The notes under the pieces: generated by a model
Told to the model about the DNA's origin: nothing
Seen by the model: only the letters and a program-made list of their open reading frames with translations
Databases searched by the model: none
Made by a program: the position numbers and the translations under genes
Origin: a virus
DNA length: 32,091 bases
Strand: one strand, 5' to 3'
Virus record (IMG/VR): IMGVR_UViG_3300021962_000387
Location: 1 to 32,091 of that record
Shown here: piece by piece, positions 1 through 6,940 of the stretch
How the letters are laid out: each line of letters opens with the position of its first letter
How positions within the stretch are numbered: position 1 is the stretch's first letter

Positions 1-776
1 ACGATAGATTACAAGTTGCTAATGCTTCTGCAACATATGCAACTAAAGCATCACCAACGACTTCAGGCGTTCTCGCGCATACGGGTCGCGCAACCATCTC
101 AACTAATCTTGCTGTATCTGGTAACTCTGCTATCTCTGGTAACGAAACAGTAGGCGGTTCAATTACTGCTACAGGAAACATGACTGCTAGTGGTATTGTT
201 AGCGGTTCAGAACTTGTTTCAACAAACGCAAGCGGCGATGAAGGTGGTGAGATCAAATTAACTAAACCACCAAATGGAACTCTTGATGGTGGCGTAACAA
301 TTGATGCCTATCAAAATAAAATAAGATTCTTTGAACAAGGCGGAAGTGCCCGTGGTGCGTATATTGATCTTTCAGTTTGTGTTGGCGGAGCAGGAACTAA
401 TCTCCTAGCAGGTGGCGGAAGTTCATCAAATGCGTTTTCGGGCATTCTTGTAGGCGCTAATGTTATTTCAGCAGACTCAACATCAGATCGTCTAACATTT
501 GTTGCTGGATCGGGTATTTCACTTGCGGCTAATCCATCTACAGATACAATCACTATTGCAGCAACTGGTGGCGGTGGTGGATCATCTAACAGTTTCTCAG
601 GTATTCTTGTTGGTTCCAACGTCGTTTCAGCAGATTCTACAACAGATAGACTCACGCTTATCGCTGGTTCTGGTATTTCACTTGCGGCTAATCCGTCGAC
701 AGATACAATCACTGTAGCGACAACAGCTGCTTCTACAGGTAAGGCTATTGCAATGGCGATAGTGTTCGGGGGATAA
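1..776 (+). CDS. Tail fibre / virion structural protein, 5' end outside window
   Basis: The reading frame is open from position 3 to the stop at 774-776 with no in-frame stop, so the gene begins upstream of the window; the ATG at 180 is probably internal. The visible 257 residues are rich in Gly, Ser, Thr, Ala and Asn, as in phage fibre and appendage proteins. The C-terminal half holds two near-identical 53-residue units (423-581 and 582-about 728), each containing FSGILVG, SADST, DRLT and AGSGISLAANPSTDTIT, the kind of beta-rich repeat seen in marine T4-like phage fibres. The gene lies one base upstream of a small virion gene and the LamG protein, so it belongs to a host-contact module. The exact role (fibre or baseplate appendage) cannot be fixed from the fragment. 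Confidence 0.7.
   Translation, partial: DRLQVANASATYATKASPTTSGVLAHTGRATISTNLAVSGNSAISGNETVGGSITATGNMTASGIVSGSELVSTNASGDEGGEIKLTKPPNGTLDGGVTIDAYQNKIRFFEQGGSARGAYIDLSVCVGGAGTNLLAGGGSSSNAFSGILVGANVISADSTSDRLTFVAGSGISLAANPSTDTITIAATGGGGGSSNSFSGILVGSNVVSADSTTDRLTLIAGSGISLAANPSTDTITVATTAASTGKAIAMAIVFGG
423..728 (+). repeat. Two tandem 159-nt (53-codon) repeats in the fibre gene
   Basis: The unit starting at 423 (SSNAFSGILVG) is repeated from 582 (SSNSFSGILVG) in the same frame, exactly 159 nt later. The core AGSGISLAANPSTDTIT is identical in both at protein level, while several codons differ by synonymous changes. This points to an older duplication kept under selection rather than a recent copy. 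Confidence 0.85.
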
Positions 777-777
777 T

Positions 778-1134
778 ATGGCTAATCCTAACATTGTTAA
801 TGTGACAAACATTCTTGGTAATACAGCTACACAAACTGTATCAACTAGCATGGCTACTATCGTTTCTAATCCAGCTTCATCTGGATGTGTCTATAAGATC
901 AATTCGTTGTCAGTAGCCAACTATGCTTCTAACACATATAACATCAATGTTCAGTTGAACAATGGCGGTGCAAACAGCTACATAGCAAGAAACGTAACTG
1001 TTCCTGCTGGATCTGTTATTTCAATCGTTGGTAAAGACACTGGATTCTATCTACTCGAGAATGTTTCTATTCAGTTATCATCATCGTTTGCTTCTGCATT
1101 CCACGCCGTTTGCAGCTGGGAGAGAATCAGCTAA
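778..1134 (+). CDS. Small virion/tail-associated protein (unassigned)
   Basis: A 118-residue protein rich in Ser, Asn, Val and Thr with alternating hydrophobic residues, consistent with an all-beta structural protein. No catalytic motif, signal peptide or membrane segment is visible. The ATG follows the upstream stop by one base, and its own stop (TAA, 1132-1134) overlaps the next ATG, so it is translationally coupled to both neighbours. Similar short proteins sit beside fibre genes in T4-like phages of marine bacteria. The placement suggests a fibre tip, collar or adhesion accessory protein, but this is inference from context. Confidence 0.6.
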   Translation: MANPNIVNVTNILGNTATQTVSTSMATIVSNPASSGCVYKINSLSVANYASNTYNINVQLNNGGANSYIARNVTVPAGSVISIVGKDTGFYLLENVSIQLSSSFASAFHAVCSWERIS

Positions 1135-2072
1135 TGTCTAGAATTAGACCAGAGGGTGGTTTATCTGGTGCGTATAGAACGCCTACAGTAGCAGCTGCTA
1201 GTGGGATATGGTCGCTTAGAGATTTAGAAAGAAATCTTAGAACAAACACATGGCCATCTGACTATGGTGATGGCGTTGATGATTACTTCAAGCTCAACGG
1301 TTTCTTGATTCATGGAGATGGCGCTAACAACGACACAAACAATCTAATTTACGATAACTCTACGGACAAAGTTCCGTTCAGTGGCACAAACAGCGTATTC
1401 TTTAACGGTTCAACAGACTATCTAACATTACCAAACACAGTCACGGTTGGTAGTGATGTCTATACATTAGAAGGATGGTTCTATGCTAGTGTTGTTTCAT
1501 CAGCTGAAATTCCGATCGTAAAATTACATAACTCAACTCAAACTATTGATATTAGAATCGTAAGCAGCAAACTTCAAGGTCGTATCAACACTTCTTCTAC
1601 GATTGTTGGTGGAGATACAACAATCAATGCGAATCAGTGGTATCACTTTGCTCTTGTGAAAGAGTCTGGTGGAACAGCAAAACTGTATATCAATGGCGTT
1701 GCAGAATCAACTACCGCAACAGACTCAACAACTTATGGTTCATTTACAACTCCTAGAGTTGGCGCAAATCAGGTGCCTAGCTTATATTTTGGCGGATGGA
1801 TTTCGAACGTTCGTCTTCTAAGAGGAACTGCTCTTTATACAACTAATTTTACACCTCCGACTTCAGCTCTTACTGCGATTACGAATACAACATTCTTAGT
1901 TTGTCAGTCGTCTAGTGCTACCACTGACAATTCTGCAAACGCATATACGATTACTCAAAACGGAACACCTACTCCTACTTCTGGTGCGATATCTCTCACG
2001 CGCTCTGGTAATCCTGGTCAAGGAACATTAGCCCATTCAGTGAACCAGCAGGTTACTGGTCTACGTATCTAA
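1134..2072 (+). CDS. LamG/concanavalin-A-like tail protein, N-terminal part (frameshifted)
   Basis: The ATG at 1134 overlaps the preceding TAA; an in-frame ATG at 1110 lies inside the upstream gene and is less likely. The 312 residues start with a short conserved-looking head (GIWSLRDLERNLRTNTWP, about residues 25-42). A LamG-type lectin domain follows (about residues 88-243), marked by FFNGSTDYLTL, TLEGWFYAS, WYHFALVKES, KLYINGVAES and FTPPTSALT. After GNPGQGT the frame runs into unrelated residues and stops at 2070-2072, while the homologous sequence carries on in the -1 frame. LamG domains bind carbohydrate or protein ligands, so a host-surface adhesion role is likely. The real protein is probably one chain ending at 3901. 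Confidence 0.75.
   Translation: MSRIRPEGGLSGAYRTPTVAAASGIWSLRDLERNLRTNTWPSDYGDGVDDYFKLNGFLIHGDGANNDTNNLIYDNSTDKVPFSGTNSVFFNGSTDYLTLPNTVTVGSDVYTLEGWFYASVVSSAEIPIVKLHNSTQTIDIRIVSSKLQGRINTSSTIVGGDTTINANQWYHFALVKESGGTAKLYINGVAESTTATDSTTYGSFTTPRVGANQVPSLYFGGWISNVRLLRGTALYTTNFTPPTSALTAITNTTFLVCQSSSATTDNSANAYTITQNGTPTPTSGAISLTRSGNPGQGTLAHSVNQQVTGLRI
2024..2034 (+). other. Apparent 1-nt deletion (frameshift) in the LamG gene
   Basis: Up to about 2027 the 1134 frame reads ...GNPGQGT. From about 2030 the -1 frame reads SPFSEPAGYW and runs on into a LamG domain. Adding one T to the TT at 2028-2029 gives GQGTFSPFSEPAGYW, restoring the FSPF linker found between LamG units here (compare TPFSPFTPTS near 2690). 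No classic slippery heptamer is present. The lesion is a homopolymer indel, either an assembly error or a genuine mutation. Confidence 0.7.
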
Positions 2073-2209
2073 ACGGTTCGTCTATACTAAGTTTTGCAGC
2101 GAACTCTAATTATCTTATCGGCACACAAAACTTCACAGTAGAATGTTGGGCGTTTATAAATTCTACAGGATCAATACAAGGTCTTGTAACATCGCATCAA
2201 ACTGGTGGT

Positions 2210-3901
2210 ATGTTCCAGTTTTATGTTACTGCTGGCAGAAACGTATTTGCAGCAGTCAACGTCGACGGCGGTGCTACCAGTGGATATACAAACCTGACTA
2301 GCTCAGGAACTATCACTAATGGAACATGGAATCATCTTGCTCTTGTTCGTAATGGAACTGAAGTAGCAATCTATATCAATGGTGTAAAAGATTCTAATAC
2401 TGTTACACTTTCTGCTGGCACAAACATTGGTAGCTATGGTGGCAATAAAGCTATTTACATTGGTTCAACAGCAGATCAAGGAAATAAACTCTTAGGTCAT
2501 TTATCTAATGTTAGATATGTTGTAGGAAACGCAGTCTATACATCAAACTTCACTCCTTCAACTTCTCCATTGACGGCTGTTAGCGGGACGCAAATATTGA
2601 CGTGCCAAGATAACAGATTCAAAGATAATTCAACGAACGCATATACTGTTGCTTTCGTAAGCGCACCAGCTATAACACCATTTTCACCATTTACTCCAAC
2701 ATCAAAATACAATCCAACAAATAATGGCGGTAGTTTATTCTTTAACGGAACAACAGATTATGCAAGAGTTCCTGTTGCAGTAACCAACTTTGGTTTAGGA
2801 ACAGGAGATTGGACTGTAGAATACTGGGTCTATTTCAACAGCGTAGCTGCTGGTTGTGGCGTAGTTGACTTTAGAACATCAGGCGGTGGCTCATCGCAAA
2901 CAAAGGTCACGACATATCTTTCTGCTGCATCAACATTCAGTTTCTATGCTTCTGGTTCCGTAAGAATTTCGCATACTGTCATACCTAATCAATGGTATCA
3001 TGTTGCTGTTGTAAAATCAAGTGGCGTAACTAAGTTTTATCTTAACGGTGCAGCAGCAGGAACAACATACACAGATACAATTGATTATGGATCATCTGCT
3101 CAAATGACGATTGGTGTTTTGGGTGATGTATTATCTGGAGGATATCTACCTGGATATGTTAGTGACGTTAGAATAACAAAGAGCGCCATTTATACAACTA
3201 ACTTTACGCCACCAACACAACCTCTTGATGTTTCAACGAGTTCTTACTTATTGAAAACGACTAACGGTAAAGTCATAGATCAAACTGGTAATATGTCGAT
3301 CGCGACTGTCAGCACAGCTAAACTATCGACTACTCAGAGCAAGTTTGGTGGAACAGGAATAGCGTTCAATGGTTCATCAGATTATCTTGCTTTATCTGCA
3401 TATAATAGCGTGCAAGCCAACATTCCAGCGTTGCATCTTGGCGTTTCTAACTTTACGATAGAAGGTTGGGTATTTCCTACGTCGTTCACAGCAACAAAAA
3501 CTATCTTTTTCATTAACGGACTCGGAACAGCTTTCGCTGGACTTAGACTTGATATCACAACGAGCGGAACCTTACAACTTCTCGTATCTGTTTCTGGTTC
3601 TGCTTGGGCTATCAACTATACGGCACCATCGCCAGCGTTGACATCAAACGCATGGAATCATATTGCGATCGTAAGATCTGGATCAAACTTCTACATTTTC
3701 ATAAACGGCAGTCAGGCTGGTGCAACACAAACAAACTCTAGCGGTTTGTATGCAGGTAACGGATTCAATTTGATCGGTGCTATTTTGAATACAACTTATC
3801 AACAGTTTTTCATAGGATATATGGACGAGCTGCGTTTCACACGATATGCTAGATATACAACAAGTTTTACGCCGTCAGCAGCACCGTATAAAGACAGATA
3901 G
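2210..3901 (+). CDS. LamG-repeat tail protein, C-terminal part (frame-displaced continuation)
   Basis: The ATG at 2210 is only the first Met in this frame. Coding sequence that fits the family is readable back to about 2030 (SPFSEP, then GYWSTYLNGSS), after an in-frame stop at 2009-2011. Three further LamG-like domains follow the one in the upstream piece: about 2075-2570, 2735-3215 and 3360-3875. Each shows an NG(S/T)xDY-type strand, a (T/F)xEGW or VEYW strand, W(N/Y)H(I/V/L)A(L/I/V)V and FYINGxxxG, and ends with a YTT(N/S)FTP(P/S) motif. There is no RBS before 2210. It is best read as the distal two thirds of a protein of about 920 residues that starts at 1134, probably an adhesin or fibre. 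Confidence 0.7.
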   Translation: MFQFYVTAGRNVFAAVNVDGGATSGYTNLTSSGTITNGTWNHLALVRNGTEVAIYINGVKDSNTVTLSAGTNIGSYGGNKAIYIGSTADQGNKLLGHLSNVRYVVGNAVYTSNFTPSTSPLTAVSGTQILTCQDNRFKDNSTNAYTVAFVSAPAITPFSPFTPTSKYNPTNNGGSLFFNGTTDYARVPVAVTNFGLGTGDWTVEYWVYFNSVAAGCGVVDFRTSGGGSSQTKVTTYLSAASTFSFYASGSVRISHTVIPNQWYHVAVVKSSGVTKFYLNGAAAGTTYTDTIDYGSSAQMTIGVLGDVLSGGYLPGYVSDVRITKSAIYTTNFTPPTQPLDVSTSSYLLKTTNGKVIDQTGNMSIATVSTAKLSTTQSKFGGTGIAFNGSSDYLALSAYNSVQANIPALHLGVSNFTIEGWVFPTSFTATKTIFFINGLGTAFAGLRLDITTSGTLQLLVSVSGSAWAINYTAPSPALTSNAWNHIAIVRSGSNFYIFINGSQAGATQTNSSGLYAGNGFNLIGAILNTTYQQFFIGYMDELRFTRYARYTTSFTPSAAPYKDR

Positions 3902-3918
3902 CCAATAATTCATTTTTT

Positions 3919-3926
3919 TATAAATA
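3919..3926 (+). promoter_or_regulatory. T4-type late promoter (TATAAATA) upstream of gene 67
   Basis: An exact match to the T4 late promoter core recognised by gp55, preceded by a run of T. It lies 24 nt upstream of the ATG at 3951, which leaves room for a short leader with AAGGA at about 3939-3943. It is the first promoter-like element after the fibre genes and probably opens the head operon (67 to 21). Confidence 0.75.
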
Positions 3927-3950
3927 GAATCACAAAACAAGGACTTTACT

Positions 3951-4154
3951 ATGGAACAAATTTACACCGCTATTCAAGCCGCTGCAGAACAAGACGCCGC
4001 CGGATTCCGCGACGCTATCAATTCTGCTTTAGCTGCTAAAATCGAAGATGCCCTCGAGCTGAAAAAAGTAGAGATTGCATCTAACATGTTCAACAATCAA
4101 GAAGTTTCCGCAGAGGAGATCGAAACTGATGAAGACGTTCAAGCAACTGCGTGA
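3951..4154 (+). CDS. 67: Prohead core protein gp67-like
   Basis: A 67-residue protein whose N-terminal half (MEQIYTAIQ, AAAEQD, FRDAINSALAAKIEDALELKKVEIASNMF) follows the pattern of T4 gp67: a short start, then a helix ending in a KxxIAxNxF-like turn. The C-terminus is acidic (EVSAEEIETDEDV). In T4, gp67 is an internal prohead core protein that is cleaved by the gp21 protease during maturation. Here it is the first gene after a late promoter and sits two genes upstream of the protease/scaffold/capsid block. It is shorter than T4 gp67 and lacks its long Asp/Glu tail. The next gene overlaps its 3' end in another frame. Confidence 0.7.
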   Translation: MEQIYTAIQAAAEQDAAGFRDAINSALAAKIEDALELKKVEIASNMFNNQEVSAEEIETDEDVQATA

Positions 4155-4710
4155 AGCTATCGCTAAGGAAGAAAACCCAGAAGCTAAAGCTCTCCGCCCA
4201 CGCGCTCAGGGCGAACAAGATTTTTACGACGCGCATACTCGTAACGTAACAGACTATCCTGTAAAGGGTGCTGGCGCAGAAAATAAAGGTCAAGCTGAAC
4301 ATCAACCAGAGAACGGCGATCGTTCTCCTATTCAGCAGGGCACATCTAAGCTCGCTGATAAGTCTGGTTTCAAGGGAAGTAAGACTCCTATGACTCGCGC
4401 TGATAAAACACAAGGCGACATGAAACCTGTAAAGACAGCTGCTTCTTCTGTTAGCGCCCCTGCGTTTTCAGAATCAGCATTTATCAATGCGCCAGTTATC
4501 AATGAATCAGACGAAGACGTTATGGAAATTGAACTGATGAACGGTGATATCATCGAAATCAATTCAGATATCTATAACTCAATTCACGAAGTATTTGATA
4601 AGCTGAACACAGGTAATCAAGTTGTATTCAAAGCCGCCGTCAACGAAAGCGCTGATTCATTTGAGCGTATCCTTGACTTCGTTGCAGAAGTAATGGGTGA
4701 GGACGAATAA
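4129..4710 (+). CDS. Putative prohead core / head-associated protein
   Basis: The start at 4129 is chosen over an upstream in-frame ATG (4075) because GAGGAG (4113-4118) lies 10 nt before it and the protein then begins MKTFKQLREAIA, an amphipathic leader common in internal head proteins of T4-like phages. The 193 residues have a hydrophilic, probably disordered middle (residues 20-120, rich in Lys, Gln, Gly, Pro). The compact acidic C-terminal part contains MEIELMNGDIIEINSDIYNSIHEVFDKLN and ends FVAEVMGEDE. It occupies the position of T4 gene 68 but I see no clear sequence match, so a core or capsid-associated role is inferred from location. It overlaps gene 67 by 26 nt and touches the next ATG (4710). 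Confidence 0.55.
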   Translation: MKTFKQLREAIAKEENPEAKALRPRAQGEQDFYDAHTRNVTDYPVKGAGAENKGQAEHQPENGDRSPIQQGTSKLADKSGFKGSKTPMTRADKTQGDMKPVKTAASSVSAPAFSESAFINAPVINESDEDVMEIELMNGDIIEINSDIYNSIHEVFDKLNTGNQVVFKAAVNESADSFERILDFVAEVMGEDE

Positions 4711-5096
4711 TGGCTGCCGAAGGTATCGTAAACAAACACAATAAGGGCGGTTGGGTCATTGCGAAATTCAACGCAAGTGGATTCTTGAAAATGAATCACC
4801 CAACAGCAACTATCGGAGCAAACTCTGCTGGTGAAACTGTCACTCGTATGAATATCGTTTCAGCTGAATGGTCATGTGGCAATAATACATATTGGCAAGT
4901 TCAGCGTGGAGCTAATACTATTTTGCTTCTTACAGACGGTCAGCACGTTATGGATCTTTCTGATTCACGACTAATTGACAACGGAACAGCAGAAGCAACA
5001 TCAAACGTTGTCGTAACAAAAGTAGGCGTAGGTCCAGCAACACTTATTCTTAAGTTGCATAAGACGACCTCAATCGCTGGAGGCTCGCAATACTAA
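4710..5096 (+). CDS. Unassigned head-module protein
   Basis: A 128-residue protein whose ATG overlaps the upstream TAA and whose own stop (5094-5096) overlaps the gp21 start, so it is coupled on both sides inside the head operon. The composition (many Thr, Val, Asn, Gly; few charged clusters) and alternating hydrophobics suggest a beta-sandwich: WVIAKFNASGF, YWQVQRGANTILLLT and NVVVTKVGVGPATLILKLHK. T4 has no gene of this kind between 68 and 21. A capsid decoration or head-vertex protein would fit the position and predicted fold, but no motif proves it. Confidence 0.5.
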   Translation: MAAEGIVNKHNKGGWVIAKFNASGFLKMNHPTATIGANSAGETVTRMNIVSAEWSCGNNTYWQVQRGANTILLLTDGQHVMDLSDSRLIDNGTAEATSNVVVTKVGVGPATLILKLHKTTSIAGGSQY

Positions 5097-5749
5097 TGAA
5101 ACTCATCTGCGAAGTAAACGAAGATCTCAAGATCATTACAGAATCTAATGAAGCAGGTGAAAAACAGTTTTTCCTTGAAGGTATCCTCATGCAGGGTAAC
5201 GTCAAGAACAAAAACGGTCGTATCTATCCAACACAAACACTAGCCAACGAAGTTGCTCGATATAATCGTGAGTTCGTTGAGCAAAACCGCGCTTATGGTG
5301 AGCTTGGTCATCCACAAGGTCCTACGATCAACCTCGAGCGCGTATCTCACATGATCAAGTCACTGCGTCAGGAAGGCGATAATTTCGTCGGTCGCGCAAA
5401 GATCATGGATACTCCATACGGAAATATCGTAAAGAATTTGATGAAGGAAGGAGCCAAGCTTGGTTTCTCTTCACGTGGCATGGGATCGCTAGTAAAAAGA
5501 GGCGATATCATGGAAGTTCAGAACGACTTCTATCTTGCCACAGCTGCTGATATCGTTGCTGATCCATCTGCTCCACAGGCGCTTGCTAATGGAATCATGG
5601 AAGGCAAGGAGTGGGTTTGGGACAACGGCATTCTTGTAGAAAAAGAAGTCGCTCAAATCAAAAAGAGTATCGACGAAGGTTACGGCACAAAAGAAAATCG
5701 TGAAGAAATTCTTCTGCGCGCATTCAATACGTTCCTAAAGAAACTCTAA
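5096..5749 (+). CDS. 21: Prohead maturation protease gp21
   Basis: A 217-residue homologue of T4 gp21 (about 212 residues), the serine protease that digests the scaffold and trims capsid proteins before DNA packaging. The herpesvirus-assemblin-like residues are visible: His72 in GELGHPQG and the Ser125/Ser126 pair in GFSSRGMGSL, with EGILMQGNVKNKNGRIYP (28-45) and DTPYGNIVKNLMKEGAKLG in the expected order. ADIVADPSAP (151-160) supplies the conserved Asp region. It is followed by the scaffold and major capsid genes, as in T4. The enzyme is expected to act inside the prohead and to cut at (L/I)xE|(A/G) sites; one such site is visible in gp23 here. Confidence 0.95.
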   Translation: MKLICEVNEDLKIITESNEAGEKQFFLEGILMQGNVKNKNGRIYPTQTLANEVARYNREFVEQNRAYGELGHPQGPTINLERVSHMIKSLRQEGDNFVGRAKIMDTPYGNIVKNLMKEGAKLGFSSRGMGSLVKRGDIMEVQNDFYLATAADIVADPSAPQALANGIMEGKEWVWDNGILVEKEVAQIKKSIDEGYGTKENREEILLRAFNTFLKKL

Positions 5750-5761
5750 TTACGCCATTTT

Positions 5762-5769
5762 TATAAATA
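5762..5769 (+). promoter_or_regulatory. T4-type late promoter (TATAAATA) for scaffold/capsid genes
   Basis: An exact TATAAATA preceded by a T-run, 41 nt upstream of the gp22 ATG at 5811, with GAGGAG in the leader just before the start. A second late promoter here would allow gp22 and gp23 to be made in excess over the protease. Confidence 0.75.
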
Positions 5770-5810
5770 AACTAGAAGAATCTTCTAATAACCCTGAGGA
5801 GAATATCAAT

Positions 5811-6917
5811 ATGTCAGGTCAGGAAAATAACGTCGAAAAGCTCGACGTGCAAGAAGCAAAAAAGGCGAGCTACGGCGTTAATGCTGAGATCGCTGACCCT
5901 ACTGGAGTTCAGGCATCAGTTCCTGGTGGCGTTGCCCAGCAAGGTGAAAAGTCTGGTCCTATGACACAGGGTTCAGGCATCAAGCCATATACCAAGGTAG
6001 GCATGATCAATTCAATGGTTCAGGCTCTTGGTGGTATGAAGAAGGCAGAAGTATCTGCAATGTATGACAAGTTTAAGGGCGATAAGACAAACCCAACTCA
6101 GGGTTCTTCTGTTGATCCAAAGCAGCGTTCAATCGGCGAAGACGTAGCTCCTCGCGTTGCTCGTCTTACTGCTGAAGATATCGACGTTTCAGAAGACGTT
6201 AAAGCCATTTTCGCTGGTATGGAAGTATCAGAGGAATTCATCACTAAGGCTGCAGAAGTTTACACGGCAGCCGTTCTTTCAAAGGTCAATGAGCAGCTCG
6301 AAGCTGTAGACGCCAAGTTCGATGACTCACTGTCAGAAGAAGTTTCTTCTGTAAGCGAAGAGCTCGTTGAGCGCGTTGACACATATCTCGACTACGTTGT
6401 AGAGCAGTGGATGGAAAACAACTCCGTCGCTATCGAACGCGGTCTAAAAGCTGAAATCATTGAGTCTTTCATGTCAGGCCTGAAGGGTCTGTTTGAAGAA
6501 CACTACATCGATCTTCCAGATGAAGCAGTTGATGTTGCTGAAGAACTCGCCGATAAGGTTGAAGCTCTTGAGTCAGCCATCAATGAAGAAATGGAAAAGA
6601 ACATTGAGCTTTCAAATAAGCTCAAGGAATTCGAACGTGATATTACGTTCGCAGAAGTTTCAGAAGGCCTGACAGATACGCAAGTCGCAAAACTGCAGTC
6701 ACTTTCTGAAGCAGTCGACTTCGAAGATGCAGAGTCATACAAGAAGAAGATTGCTACTCTTCGTGAGAGCTACTTCCCAACAAAGGCTTCGGCCGGGTCT
6801 TTGACAGAATCAGTAACTCTCGATGAGGAACCAGTGGGCGACGACGTCGCTGAAAAGCAGGTTCCAGTTGAAATGGCTGCTTATATGTCCGCAATTTCAC
6901 GCGGCATCAAAAAGTAA
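5811..6917 (+). CDS. 22: Prohead scaffolding protein gp22
   Basis: A 368-residue, highly acidic, mostly helical protein. The C-terminal two thirds resemble T4 gp22: a GLFEEHYIDLPDEAVDVAEEL segment, then a coiled-coil stretch (ADKVEALESAINEEMEKNIELSNKLKEFE, about residues 245-275) and a tail with LTDTQVAKLQSLSEAVDFEDAESYKKKIATLRESYFP. Gp22 forms the internal core around which gp23 assembles and is degraded by gp21. It is longer than the T4 protein (about 269 residues); the extra N-terminal 110 residues are Gly/Gln/Pro-rich and low-complexity (PGGVAQQGEKSGPMTQGSG). It sits between gp21 and gp23 with its own late promoter and a strong RBS. Confidence 0.92.
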   Translation: MSGQENNVEKLDVQEAKKASYGVNAEIADPTGVQASVPGGVAQQGEKSGPMTQGSGIKPYTKVGMINSMVQALGGMKKAEVSAMYDKFKGDKTNPTQGSSVDPKQRSIGEDVAPRVARLTAEDIDVSEDVKAIFAGMEVSEEFITKAAEVYTAAVLSKVNEQLEAVDAKFDDSLSEEVSSVSEELVERVDTYLDYVVEQWMENNSVAIERGLKAEIIESFMSGLKGLFEEHYIDLPDEAVDVAEELADKVEALESAINEEMEKNIELSNKLKEFERDITFAEVSEGLTDTQVAKLQSLSEAVDFEDAESYKKKIATLRESYFPTKASAGSLTESVTLDEEPVGDDVAEKQVPVEMAAYMSAISRGIKK

Positions 6918-6940
6918 AAACAATTAGGAGAAATAGTAAA

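Noticed and set aside
2010-2040. Programmed -1 frameshifting in the LamG gene
   Set aside because: No X-XXY-YYZ slippery heptamer or downstream pseudoknot is visible, and a single T insertion gives a better linker.
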